From assembly GCA_963575745.1 (NCBI GenBank), contig CAUYUJ010017840.1:15001-77844 (forward strand): a DNA stretch of 62,844 bases. Direction: 5' to 3'. Both the position numbers and the translations under genes were made by a program. This DNA comes from Prorocentrum cordatum (Eukaryota > Sar > Dinophyceae > Prorocentrales > Prorocentraceae). The notes beneath the pieces are model-generated. The model was not told the origin of the DNA. It searched no databases and worked only from the letters and a program-made list of their open reading frames with translations. This document shows positions 32,301-35,793 of this stretch, piece by piece. Each line of letters starts with the position of its first letter. Position 1 is the stretch's first letter.

Positions 32301-34866
32301 AGGTCTCTCGGACGATGTCATGCTTCGGCCCCGGCGTTTTTGCCCGACGTCGGCGTCTGGGGCTCCCTCTCGGGCCCAGATCTACTGCTCTGGGGCGAAG
32401 GGCTGCCCCCGGGGGGGAGGACGTCGGGGCCGCTGGGGCCGCGCACGGAAGAGAGCGCGCCGTCGGATGCCGCTCTTCGGGCCCCCGGGGCTATCGGATA
32501 GAGTGCCCCGGGGCGCGGAGCTGCCCCATGGAGGGGGGAGGTCGTCGGGACCGCTGGGGCCGCGCGTGGAGGAGAGCGCGCCGTCGGGTGCCGCGGCGCC
32601 GCGCGCGGCCACGGCGCCAGGGCCAGGCCCGCCCTGGGCCCAGGAGCGGTGTGCACGGCCCCGCTCTGGCCAAGCCAGGGGGGGGGGGCGCCCGTGCGCC
32701 GCGGCGGGGCCCAGGGTCGGCCTGTGCAGCAGGGCGGGCCTGTCCCTCTGCAGGGTGGGTCGGCAAAGATGGTTCTGAAGAAATAGTGCGGGGAGGGTTG
32801 TGGACTATGTTTGAGCATTTCTGGAGCACTGCTTGGGTGCTTGGATCTGTTCGCCCAGCATCCCCCTGTAGGGCGACCATGCCTGATTCTTTTTGACCAT
32901 GCCTGCTTCTTGCTGGACGATGCTTGGCCATGTTTGACCATGCTCGATTCGTTTTTTCAGAGTATCTTCTATTTCTCGCCCGAAATCCCCTCTGCAGGGG
33001 GGACGGGCCCGACCTCGAGCCTCGGCGAGGGGGGGCGGTGGCCACGCGCCGGGCCCGCCGCCCCCAGGAGCAGGCGCAGCAGCTGCTGCGGGCCGCCTTC
33101 TCGCCCCTGGTGCGGGAGGCGGGGGCCGCCGCCTGCGGCGTCTTCGACGCCTCTCGGGCCGGGCGAGAGCGGGCGGGATTGGGAAAGGGGGTCGGGGGTG
33201 GACAGACCCCCCACCCTGACACGTCGACTAGCGAACCGGCCGTTTTCGGTGCGCGGGAGGGCGTCGCGGCCCTTTCGTGTGTTGCGGGTCCGGGTCCGTC
33301 GGTTTCGGTCCTGGGCCGTTTTCACTGAAGGGTGGTCTACTAAAGGGAGGTCTGTCCACCGCCGAGGGGGGGTGACGAAACCTGCTGCATGCAGCTGGCT
33401 TCGGCCCCACCGAGGGGCCCATTCCTCGATGTACATGACCGCCTCCGGCGCCGGGAGGCGCGGGGGAAATCGGCCACGTGAGCCGATTCTCAACCCCCCC
33501 CTTTGCTATCCCCCCTTTCGCCCGGCCCGAGCCTCGGGCCGCTTGCTGTCCCCGAAGAGCCAAACACAGCACGTCGCCACGCACCAGACCACCCCGACCC
33601 AACCCGGAGGCTTCAGCTTGCCCTCCATCTCCAGGTGTCTGGGGGGGGGTCGGGGGAGATTTGCAAAAGCACATGGATGCCCGTACACCCCCCCCCCACC
33701 CCGGAGTTCGGGTCGAATTCGGTTCTTCGGGTTGGGTTGGGGTGGTCTAGTAGGTAGTCAGCACGACCATGAACTTTGGGGGGTGGGCCGCGCGGCTTTC
33801 TCGGATCGGCGCTGGGGCGCCCCCTGGTGGCGCCTTTGGCGCCGCCCTTGTCGCACTCCGCGCGCCAGAAAGGGGAGTCCAGCGCCGATCGAAGGAGCCC
33901 CGCGCGGCCCATCGCGAAGGCGTGGGGTGATGCCGTGTTTCTTTCTTCCATGTCCGTCAGCCGCACTGGCTCCCCCGGCCTGGCGTTGGGGCTCGCGGGG
34001 GTCGTGGAGCGCATTCTGTCGGCGCAGCCGCACGCCGAGATGGCCGACGGGGACGCCCTCATGACAGACGACGTGTGGATTGGCACCGGGCACCCCTGCG
34101 ATTTGACCGTGGTGACCCCTGTCTTCGAAGGCGGCGCACTCGCTGCCTTCGTCTGCAGCGTGGCTCACATCCCGGAGTCCGCGGCAGATCATCGGCGAGA
34201 AGGGCGCCCAGTGACTCATCTGGCCCGGCGCGGCGCGGTGTGCCACGACGCGGTCGCGACGCTTCGCGCGCGCTCGCTGCACCCCGACGCGGCTGCCGGG
34301 GACGCTCTCGCGCTGCTGTCCTGCAACGACCTGGGCGTGCGCCGCGTCAAGGAGGCGCTGGCGGAGCTCGGGGGCTGCGACCTGGCGGCCGCGTCGGAGC
34401 ACATCCGCAGCGCCTCTCGCTCGGCGATGCTGCGCGGGGTCCGGGAGCGGCTGCCCGAGGGCGAGTGGGCCCACGAGGTGTGCGTCGAGTCTCCCGGGCC
34501 GCCGGAGCCCGCCCTCCGCCTCGCCGCCGTCCTGGCCTCCCGCGGCGGCGAGGTGCACATAGGTCAGGAGGGGAGAAAACACACACAGGCACAATGAATC
34601 GTCGATCCCCCGGGAAAAGATGGGAAAACATGAGAAGTGGGGGGAAAGACAGAAGCCCCGAAAATATTGGAAAATATGGGGAATCTCTTTATTTGCGTGT
34701 ATCTATTTGTGTGCCCTGGGGCTCCTTCAATAGGCCTGCGCGCCGAGGGCCTCCCGCCGGCCTCTGCGACGGCGGTGCCGCTCGCGTGCTCGGAGGCGTA
34801 CGCCCGCTTCGCCGTGGTCTGCGCGGTGGGCCACGGCGTGCCTCTGAATGAGGGGACCCTCAGCAC
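12243..34866 (+). CDS. HyuA-HyuB fusion (5-oxoprolinase/N-methylhydantoinase family), partial, multi-exon
   Basis: Thirteen coding pieces on the plus strand join into one open frame covering the C-terminal third of a HyuA domain and about the first half of a HyuB domain. Landmarks in order are [88 protein letters not shown] (end of HyuA), then [59 protein letters not shown] and [20 protein letters not shown] (HyuB). In this family HyuA binds and hydrolyses ATP and HyuB completes opening of a cyclic amide (5-oxoproline to glutamate, or N-methylhydantoin). Substrate cannot be told here. HyuA N-terminal exons (GGTFTD region) and the HyuB C-terminus were not found. Phases agree at all 12 joins, with no internal stop. 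Confidence 0.82.
12310..12464 (+). mobile_element. TIR element, family A copy 1
   Basis: Left end GCAGTCGGGCCTGTCTCTC and right end ACAGGCCCGACTTAA are inverted repeats. The centre is AT-rich with AAAATAGTCC. It lies 15 bases inside the first mapped intron, and is more diverged than copies A3 and A4. No clean target duplication. Confidence 0.7.
12495..12690 (+). repeat. Dispersed repeat N, copy 1
   Basis: About 190 bp, strongly similar to 14,242-14,430: shared pieces include GCGACGGGTCC, AATCGCGGATTTCCGCCGC and AATCCATGGATCGCTAATCC. Both copies lie in introns of the HyuA-HyuB gene. Confidence 0.75.
12672..12842 (+). mobile_element. Inverted-repeat element O
   Basis: Arms AGATGGGGTCGGAGGATC...GCATCGCCGATGCATCGG and CCGATGCATCGGCCATGC...CGACCCCACTTACTCGGACC face each other, so the 170 bp segment can fold on itself. 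A single copy in this window. Confidence 0.55.
13430..13803 (+). repeat. (CTC/TCC)n microsatellite
   Basis: A pyrimidine-only trinucleotide tract of about 370 bp ending 40 bases before the next exon, so it serves as a very long polypyrimidine tract before that acceptor. The long Ser- or Pro-only frames through it are artefacts. Confidence 0.9.
13844..13987 (+). CDS. HyuA exon 2 (GLSVEAA segment)
   Basis: Forty-eight whole codons including [19 protein letters not shown] and ending EHGHDLQ. Acceptor GGGCGAG|GCGCGC, donor CTGCAG|GCCCGA (GC type). It matches the helical segment that precedes the FGGAGP motif in HyuA proteins. Confidence 0.85.
14242..14430 (+). repeat. Dispersed repeat N, copy 2
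   Basis: Second copy of the element at 12,495-12,690, with the same order of shared segments and the same 3' part CGACCGCGCGCCAAATCC. It lies in the 4.0 kb intron between exons 2 and 3. Confidence 0.75.
15130..15265 (+). mobile_element. Inverted-repeat element K, copy 1
   Basis: The left arm contains GGGACGCCGTCCCCCAGGGC. The right arm, CTCCGGGACAGGCGCCCTCG, partly complements it. It resembles 19,540-19,645 in having GACAGGCG facing CGCC-TGTCC around a short centre. Confidence 0.45.
15327..15478 (+). mobile_element. TIR element, family L copy 1
   Basis: Left end AGAACTATGCACATGCACCG and right end CGGTGCATGTGCATAGTTCT are perfect inverted repeats of 20 bases. An internal pair (GGATCGGTGCATATGCC and GGGCGTATGCACCGATCC) adds a second hairpin. 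Located in the intron between HyuA exons 2 and 3. Confidence 0.85.
15955..16072 (+). repeat. (GAG/GAC)n microsatellite
   Basis: Purine-rich trinucleotide tract of about 115 bp beside L copy 2. The strand bias is opposite to the CTC tract at 13,430. Confidence 0.85.
16105..16290 (+). mobile_element. TIR element, family L copy 2
   Basis: Diverged relative of 15,327-15,478: left GAGAACTGTGCACAGGCACG, right GACTCGGTGCATGGGCACAG followed by CTCTCTTTT. The centre GCCTTCCTGGCC is conserved between copies. Confidence 0.75.
16970..17197 (+). mobile_element. TIR element M with 11 bp target duplication
   Basis: TAAGTCTAAAA occurs at 16,970-16,980 and again at 17,187-17,197. Between them is a 206 bp element starting TCGGGGGAGCGTAAGACCCG and ending CGGGTCTTACGTCTCCCCGA, a long imperfect inverted repeat. 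The flanking repeat is exact. Confidence 0.9.
17361..17545 (+). mobile_element. TIR element, family A copy 2
   Basis: Left GGGCCTGTCCCCCCAGGGGG then ATTTTCGACGAAAAA; right TTTTTCGTCGAAAATCCCCC then TGTATGGGGGACACGCCCGA. The inner arms are nearly perfect inverted repeats. The right end is degraded, and no clear target duplication remains. Confidence 0.85.
17788..17986 (+). mobile_element. TIR element, family A copy 3, exact 8 bp target duplication
   Basis: GACTAGCC flanks the element at 17,788-17,795 and 17,979-17,986. The 183 bp element starts TTAAGTCGGGCCTGTCCCCC and ends GGACAGGCCCGACTTAA. An exact 8 bp duplication with short TIRs and no coding capacity is what a hAT-type miniature element leaves. 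It ends 27 bases before HyuA exon 3. Confidence 0.93.
18006..18169 (+). CDS. HyuA exon 3 (FGGAAP motif)
   Basis: Encodes [20 protein letters not shown], then [20 protein letters not shown] and [11 protein letters not shown]. It matches the LVAFGGAGPxHA...VPPxPGxxSAxG core of HyuA. Acceptor GATGCAG|GGCTGC is clear. The donor is inferred as CACGGAG|CCCAGA because that keeps frame with the next exon; it has no GT, GC or GA. Confidence 0.85.
18176..18354 (+). mobile_element. TIR element, family C copy 1
   Basis: Begins TCAGGAGGGGAAAAGCAGAC and ends GTGTCCTTCGGCCCCTTG. AGACAT stands directly before and after (18,172 and 18,347 region), a partial target duplication. It starts just after HyuA exon 3, shares order and motifs with 31,003-31,177 and 34,563-34,733, and has AATATGGG-like AT-rich centres in common with them. 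Confidence 0.85.
18590..19230 (+). repeat. Dispersed CTTGGGGGCCTC repeat, copy 1
   Basis: Loose repeats of GGCCTCTTGGGGGC and GCCGTCTTGGGGC with a conserved unique island near 18,945-19,015 (CGTCGGAAAGCC...). Relatives stand at 36,480-37,150 and 59,920-60,460, each with its own island starting CGTCGG. No protein is supported; open frames change with each unit. Confidence 0.8.
19540..19645 (+). mobile_element. Inverted-repeat element K, copy 2
   Basis: GCCTGTCCCAGGGCGGCTGG (from 19,557) faces CCAGCCGCCCTGGGACAGGC (to about 19,638), a perfect 20-base inverted repeat around a 40 base loop. Confidence 0.85.
19945..20062 (+). repeat. Direct duplication of about 58 bp
   Basis: AAACGGTACCCATACCTCTA and CCCTCCCCTCGTC occur twice in tandem, preceded each time by a CTCCACCC...GGAGGA palindrome. 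Confidence 0.8.
20276..20446 (+). mobile_element. TIR element, family J copy 1
   Basis: Left AAGGACGTACACGTACATGA and right TCATGTACATAGCTGGGCGC then GTACGTCCTTTG are inverted repeats. The second copy, at 60,470-60,635, is over 85 percent alike by eye. Located in the intron between HyuA exons 3 and 4. Confidence 0.85.
20731..20923 (+). CDS. HyuA exon 4 (RYVGQ motif)
   Basis: Encodes [40 protein letters not shown] and [13 protein letters not shown], matching the helix and R-Y-x-G-Q segment of HyuA. The acceptor, inferred as GGGCCAG|GGGTGC, keeps phase. The donor is GCGAGAG|GTGCAG, a canonical GT at 20,924. Confidence 0.85.
20924..21416 (+). mobile_element. Intron made of family B TIR sequence (B copy 1)
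   Basis: Both splice sites fall inside a near-duplicate, GAGGTGCA on the left and GAGGTGTG on the right, so a GT donor and an AG acceptor both come from the target site. Just inside stand GGGGAACAGGAAGCGGCATA and ATGAGC...CTGTTCCCC inverted ends. Arms carry CGCGCGGATTTCTCGGATCG and its complement. The centre holds an extra copy of the left arm (21,245-21,330) and a nested hairpin (GGCAAGTTTACTTGCATGG facing CATGCAAGTGAACTTGCC). This is the structure expected of an introner with a later internal duplication. Confidence 0.85.
21417..21472 (+). CDS. HyuA exon 5 (56 bases)
   Basis: Encodes [18 protein letters not shown] plus two bases. Acceptor CCCCGAG|GTGTGC, donor CTGCTGAG|GTCGCC. It continues RYVGQGRE directly, matching the beta-strand and loop that follow that motif in HyuA. 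Too short to be found as an isolated frame. Confidence 0.85.
21546..21755 (+). mobile_element. TIR element, family A copy 4, exact 8 bp target duplication
   Basis: TCCTGGCG stands at 21,546-21,553 and again at 21,748-21,755. The 194 bp element begins TCAAGTCGGGCGTGTCCCCC and ends GGGGGACAGGCCCGACTTAA. It confirms the 8 bp duplication seen for A copy 3, at an unrelated target. Confidence 0.93.
22380..23945 (+). repeat. TG-rich satellite, several motif phases
   Basis: Successive blocks of (TCTGCG)n, (TCTGTC)n, (TGTGTC)n, (TGTCAC)n and (TGTGTGAT)n over 1.5 kb, interrupted by the N gap and by one non-repeat island near 23,430-23,465. All cysteine/valine or histidine/threonine frames here are artefacts. 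Confidence 0.92.
22745..22844. other. Assembly gap of 100 N
   Basis: Exactly 100 undetermined bases in the middle of a TG-rich satellite, the usual placeholder for a gap of unknown size. The motif differs on its two sides (TGTGTC against TCTCTGTG), so satellite sequence is missing. Confidence 0.97.
24397..24554 (+). mobile_element. TIR element, family A copy 5 (diverged)
   Basis: Left TTAATTCGGGCATGCCCCTC then TGCAGGAG; right CGCCTGTAGGAGGACATGCC then CGACC. AAAAAATCAGTCTGGGGACG in the centre matches the AGTCTGGGGA core of copies 2 and 3. No clean target duplication. Confidence 0.75.
24661..24710 (+). repeat. (GGA)n microsatellite
   Basis: About 50 bp of GAGGAG directly abutting the 5' end of the spliced-leader-tagged LINE, so it marks the insertion boundary. 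Confidence 0.85.
24711..24747 (+). other. Relict dinoflagellate spliced leader, full plus partial copy
   Basis: 24,711-24,732 carries the 22-base dinoflagellate spliced leader, including CCGTAGCCATTTTGGCTCAA. It is followed directly by a 15-base partial copy (CCGTTTTGGCTCAAG, 24,733-24,747). The leader is added in trans to nuclear mRNAs, so finding it in DNA means a processed mRNA was reverse-transcribed and inserted. A second, truncated leader inside the first suggests two rounds. Confidence 0.95.
24870..26051 (+). pseudogene. ORF1 of LINE copy 2 (zinc finger, coiled coil)
   Basis: ATG at 24,870 is the first in frame after the leader. The N-terminus has [16 protein letters not shown], then a TGA (24,945-24,947), then YHCSA. 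The TGA sits where a cysteine of a second C-x2-C pair would stand, so a TGC/TGT to TGA change is likely. The frame then runs to 26,051 through a Lys/Gly-rich segment (GKGKGKGKF), a Gly run, a coiled coil rich in Glu/Lys ([20 protein letters not shown]) and an acidic part. This fits a nucleic-acid-binding ORF1. It ends as the endonuclease begins in the next frame. Confidence 0.7.
26045..27029 (+). pseudogene. APE endonuclease of LINE copy 2, three lesions
   Basis: Starts [20 protein letters not shown] with [11 protein letters not shown], the N-terminal strand and catalytic Glu segment of APE-type endonuclease. A TAA at 26,359-26,361 interrupts the frame, which then resumes unchanged ([20 protein letters not shown]). 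At 26,511-26,520 the expected GGDFN motif is broken by the apparent loss of one T, and the next frame continues [18 protein letters not shown] with IDYFWSSS further on. A TAG at 27,027 separates it from the RT part in the same frame. The three lesions make this copy unable to nick. Confidence 0.75.
27030..27900 (+). pseudogene. RT N-terminal region of LINE copy 2
   Basis: The frame holds a basic segment ([19 protein letters not shown]), a long linker, then [20 protein letters not shown] and [14 protein letters not shown]. The PDG-F-HP-R and L-x-P-K-x-x-GG-R patterns are RT motifs 1-2 as found in a dinoflagellate LINE family. It breaks at 27,905-27,925, an A/T-rich slippery stretch. Confidence 0.7.
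27958..28487 (+). pseudogene. RT palm of LINE copy 2, motifs A and C
   Basis: In the shifted frame: [20 protein letters not shown] then [16 protein letters not shown] (motif A with its Asp). After about 85 residues it reads [15 protein letters not shown] (motif C, Asp-Asp kept). Translation then runs into the TGCG satellite at 28,488. Confidence 0.72.
28488..29485 (+). repeat. (TG/CG)n satellite, about 1 kb
   Basis: GTGTGC, GCGTGCGTGC and GTGCGTGCGG blocks, with a G-rich non-periodic insert at 28,595-28,700 (GGGCGGGCGGGC). It replaces the 3' end of LINE copy 2. Long Cys/Val and His/Thr frames through it are artefacts. Confidence 0.92.
29694..29843 (+). CDS. HyuA exon 6 (FEEEYRRHF segment)
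   Basis: Encodes [20 protein letters not shown] then [19 protein letters not shown], matching the F-x-x-x-Y-x-x-x-(Y/F)G...V-E-V-x-x-W-R stretch of HyuA. Acceptor GCCGCAG|GTCCGG, donor GGCCAG|GCGGGG (GC type). The donor and the next acceptor share CAGGCG. Confidence 0.82.
30236..30386 (+). repeat. (TTGC)n / (TGGC)n microsatellite
   Basis: Tetranucleotide GCTTGCTTGCTGGCTGGC repeats of about 150 bp inside the 1.36 kb HyuA intron 29,844-31,199. Also in that intron: purine/GC-rich sequence at 30,400-30,850 with repeated CTTCTGAGAAGG palindromes. Confidence 0.9.
31003..31182 (+). mobile_element. TIR element, family C copy 2
   Basis: Left TCAGGAGGGAACAAATACAC with CACAGACACAATTAATCGTC; right TTTATTTGTGTGTATTTATT then GTGTGTCCTACGGCCCCTTC. 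GTCAG flanks both ends (31,000 region and 31,168 region). It ends about 17 bases before HyuA exon 7. Confidence 0.85.
31200..31251 (+). CDS. HyuA exon 7a (APVYL segment)
   Basis: Encodes [17 protein letters not shown] after one shared base. Acceptor ACCCGACAG|GCGCTT. It corresponds to the R-x-V-x-F...A-P-V-Y-D-R stretch of HyuA, and is cut inside that motif by element D copy 1. Confidence 0.8.
31252..31452 (+). mobile_element. TIR element, family D copy 1, inside a coding motif
   Basis: Ends are inverted repeats: CTCGGGCCGGGCGAAAGGGG and its complement CCCCTTTCGCCCGACCCGAA. Inside them GATTGGGAAAGGGGGGGTT faces AACCCCCCCTTTGCTATCC, and the centre is GGCGCCTCCCGGCGCCGGGAG. ACCTC stands at 31,247-31,251 and 31,448-31,452. 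Removing one ACCTC plus the element restores [20 protein letters not shown]. Neither edge offers GT/GC/GA with AG, so ordinary splicing is not evident. Confidence 0.85.
31453..31562 (+). CDS. HyuA exon 7b (GPAVV motif)
   Basis: Encodes [20 protein letters not shown] then [16 protein letters not shown]. This is the L-x-P-G-x-x-x-x-GPA-(I/V)-(I/V)-E...(S/T)-T-x-V-x-P signature near the end of HyuA. The junction with the next exon gives [12 protein letters not shown], as in family members. Confidence 0.88.
31566..31786 (+). mobile_element. TIR element E
   Basis: AAATCTGGACGCCCGAAATG, GGGTACTGAAAGAATGGGTA and CGATGCCCAACA on the left face TGTTGGGCATCG, TACCCATTTTTTCGGTACCC and ATGTCGGGCGTCCAAATTTT on the right. 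Arms are about 50 bases each. One copy in this window. Confidence 0.88.
31787..31955 (+). mobile_element. TIR element, family B copy 2
   Basis: GCTCGCGCGGGGATTCTCGG faces GGGAAGTCCGCGCGGGCGTC around a GGCGGCGCCTCCGGCGCCGC centre. It directly abuts element E. Confidence 0.75.
31956..32140 (+). mobile_element. Possible TIR unit F
   Basis: Sequence between B copy 2 and exon 8 begins near GTGTTTCTGTTTGTGCGGG and ends CCGGACCCTGGACTTTCCAA. AGAAGGG/CCTTCG-type complements suggest a decayed inverted repeat, but no clean ends were found. Confidence 0.4.
32144..32276 (+). CDS. HyuA-HyuB junction exon 8
   Basis: Encodes [20 protein letters not shown] then [16 protein letters not shown]. The first part is the end of HyuA (D-x-x-G-x-L-x-L), and V-x-L-Q-x-L-W-x-R-L is the start of HyuB, so the two domains are fused in one polypeptide with a linker of about 25 residues. 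Donor GCCGAG|GATCGG is a GA type. Confidence 0.82.
32732..32892 (+). mobile_element. TIR element, family A copy 6 (diverged), plus a half copy
   Basis: Left GGCGGGCCTGTCCCTCTGCA, right CATCCCCCTGTAGGGCGACC with ATGCCTGA. A solo right end (GCCCGAAATCCCCTCTGCAG then GGGGGGACGGGCCCGACC) follows at 32,970-33,012. Both lie in the intron 32,277-33,067. Confidence 0.65.
33068..33153 (+). CDS. HyuB exon 9a ([10 protein letters not shown] motif)
   Basis: Encodes [20 protein letters not shown] then AACGVFDA. It matches EQA-x-x-L-x-R-T-A-F-S-x-x-V-R-E-x-x-D-x-x-(C/A)-x-(L/V)-F-D of HyuB. Acceptor CCCCCAG|GAGCAG. Cut after FDA by element D copy 2. Confidence 0.88.
33154..33535 (+). mobile_element. TIR element, family D copy 2, with nested element G
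   Basis: Same ends as D copy 1 (CTCGGGCCGGGCGA and TTTCGCCCGGCCCGAG), the same inner ATTGGGAAAGGG and GCATGCAGCTGG...TCGGCC landmarks. GCCTC stands at 33,149-33,153 and 33,531-33,535; removing one copy plus the element restores [11 protein letters not shown]. Element G (33,207-33,375) sits inside it, so the length is 382 against 201 bp. Edges do not offer a GT/GC/GA-AG pair. Confidence 0.85.
33207..33375 (+). mobile_element. TIR element, family G copy 1 (nested in D)
   Basis: GTCGGGGGTGGACAGACC faces GGTCTGTCCACCGCCGAG. It contains CCTGACACGTCGACTAGCGA and GGCCGTTTTCACTGAAGGG, also present in the copy at 35,067-35,243. Inserted into a G-run of D copy 2. Confidence 0.88.
33536..33559 (+). CDS. 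HyuB exon 9b (24 bases)
   Basis: Encodes GRLLSPK plus shared bases, the strand after F-D-A in HyuB. With the next exon it reads [20 protein letters not shown], matching G-R-x-x-(A/S)-x...T-G-(T/S)-P-G-H of the family. Boundaries share AGCC on both sides. Confidence 0.75.
33585..33748 (+). mobile_element. TIR element H
   Basis: CAGACCACCCCGACCCAACC faces GGTTGGGTTGGGGTGGTCTA. About 165 bp, in the segment 33,560-33,960 together with B copy 3. Confidence 0.85.
33780..33925 (+). mobile_element. TIR element, family B copy 3
   Basis: GCGCGGCTTTCTCGGATCGG then CGCTGGGGCGCC faces CCAGCGCCGATCGAAGGAGC then CCCGCGCGGCC. GGCGCCTTTGGCGCC lies at the centre. It ends about 35 bases before HyuB exon 10. 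Confidence 0.8.
33961..34562 (+). CDS. HyuB exon 10 (main HyuB exon)
   Basis: The largest exon, 602 bases. It encodes [93 protein letters not shown] and [12 protein letters not shown]. HyuB relatives have G-D-x-(F/V)-x-x-N-D-P-x-x-G-T-H-x-x-D-x-T-V-V-x-P-V-F here; Asn-Asp-Pro is Asp-Asp-Val in this copy. The stretch after VAHIPES is shorter than usual in HyuB. Donor CACATAG|GTCAGG is canonical GT. Confidence 0.9.
34563..34733 (+). mobile_element. 171 bp intron formed by TIR element C copy 3
   Basis: The intron is the element: GTCAGGAGGGGAGAAAACAC at the start, GTGTGCCCTGGGGCTCCTTC then AATAG at the end. ATAGG stands at both borders (34,559-34,563 and 34,730-34,734), so GT donor and AG acceptor arise from element and target duplication together. 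Splicing gives [20 protein letters not shown] in frame. Confidence 0.9.
34734..34866 (+). CDS. HyuB exon 11 (3' end uncertain)
   Basis: Encodes [20 protein letters not shown] then [20 protein letters not shown]. It matches N-x-P-x-x-x-T-x-x-(A/V)-x-(Y/F)-A-x-x-C-x-x-x-x-x-(V/I)-P-x-N-x-G of HyuB. It runs into the minisatellite at 34,862. No donor can be fixed, and no later HyuB exon was found, so the gene is either cut here or continues beyond long repeats. Confidence 0.8.
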
Positions 34867-35335
34867 GATGCGAAGACGAAGAGTCTGCATGCAGTCCAGA
34901 CGCCGAAAGGCTCGCTGTCCCTGTGTGCGAACACGAAGAGTCTGCATGCAGTCCAGACGCTGAAAACCTCGCCGAAGACGAAGAGTCTGCATGCGGTCCA
35001 GACGCCGAAAGGCTCGCTGTCCCTGTGTGCGAAGACGAAGAGTCTGCATGCAGTCAAGACGCCGAAAGTCGGGGGTGGACAGACCTTCTACCCTGACACG
35101 TCGATTAAGGAATTGGCCGTTTTCGGTTCGCGAGAGGGCGTCGCGGCCGTCATTTTTGCGGGTCCAGATCCGTCTGTTTCGGTCCCAGGCCGTTTTCACT
35201 AAGGGGAGGTTTACTGAAGGGAGGTTTGTCCACCGCCGAGAAAGGCTCGCTGTTCCTGTAAGCATGACGAAGAGTCTGCACGCAGTCAAGACGAAGAGTC
35301 TGCATGCAGTCAAGACGCTGAAAGGAGGAGCAGCT
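34862..35335 (+). repeat. Minisatellite with GAAGAGTCTGCATGC units
   Basis: Repeats of CGAAGAGTCTGCATGCAGTC, ACGCCGAAAGGCTCGCTGTC and CCTGTGTGCGAA over 470 bp, interrupted by element G copy 2. Confidence 0.88.
35067..35243 (+). mobile_element. TIR element, family G copy 2
   Basis: GTCGGGGGTGGACAGACC and TTTGTCCACCGCCGAG ends, with CCTGACACGTCGATTAAGGA and GGCCGTTTTCACTAAGG inside. GAAAG flanks both sides (35,063 and 35,241 region), a 5 bp target duplication in the minisatellite. Confidence 0.87.
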
Positions 35336-35339
35336 CGGG

Positions 35340-35650
35340 CTCTGAAGGGGCTCGCTGCTCCTCAGGCCCTGGCATGGCTGCTGCTCTGGCGTCCCTCGTG
35401 AGCCCATGCGATTGTGGGGCCCAGCTGGGACCGCTCTCCTCGCGCGGCGCTCCCCATGGCAGTACGATGGCCGCAGACCTAGACTGCCGGGGGCCCGCGC
35501 GGATCCACCCGCGGAGAGCGAGGGCAGTCGCGCTGCACGCGTCGCGGTCCTGGCCAGCGCCATTCTCTCCAGAGGGGGCCGCGGGGGCGCGCTGGCGCAG
35601 AGAGAGAGTCGCGCATCGCGCCCAGCGATGCGCGACATTTCGTGACCCTG
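35340..35650. other. No gene seen
   Basis: GC-rich sequence between minisatellite and element R. Frames are short and alanine/arginine-rich; no HyuB exon recognised. Confidence 0.4.
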
Positions 35651-35652
35651 AC

Positions 35653-35793
35653 TTGGCATCGCTCGGACGTGTGCGTTTTTTTGTTCTCGGCGAGAACCAT
35701 CGAGGACCATCTTGGACCATCGAGCAAAAAAAAAAAAACACGCACGAAACCGACAAATGCACGGGAAATGGACGTCCGAGCGATGGCCAATGG
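35653..35793 (+). mobile_element. Inverted-repeat element R
   Basis: TTGGCATCGCTCGGACGT (35,653) faces ACGTCCGAGCGATGGCCAA (35,773). Inside, GTGTGCGTTTTTTTG faces AAAAAAACACGCACG, giving a nested hairpin. About 140 bp. Confidence 0.8.

Noticed and set aside
12243-34866. Bacterial contamination as the source of the hydantoinase-like sequence
   Set aside because: Coding pieces are interrupted by introns at AG|G(T/C/A) borders with dinoflagellate-type elements, and repeats surround them. The family itself is common in bacteria and eukaryotes.
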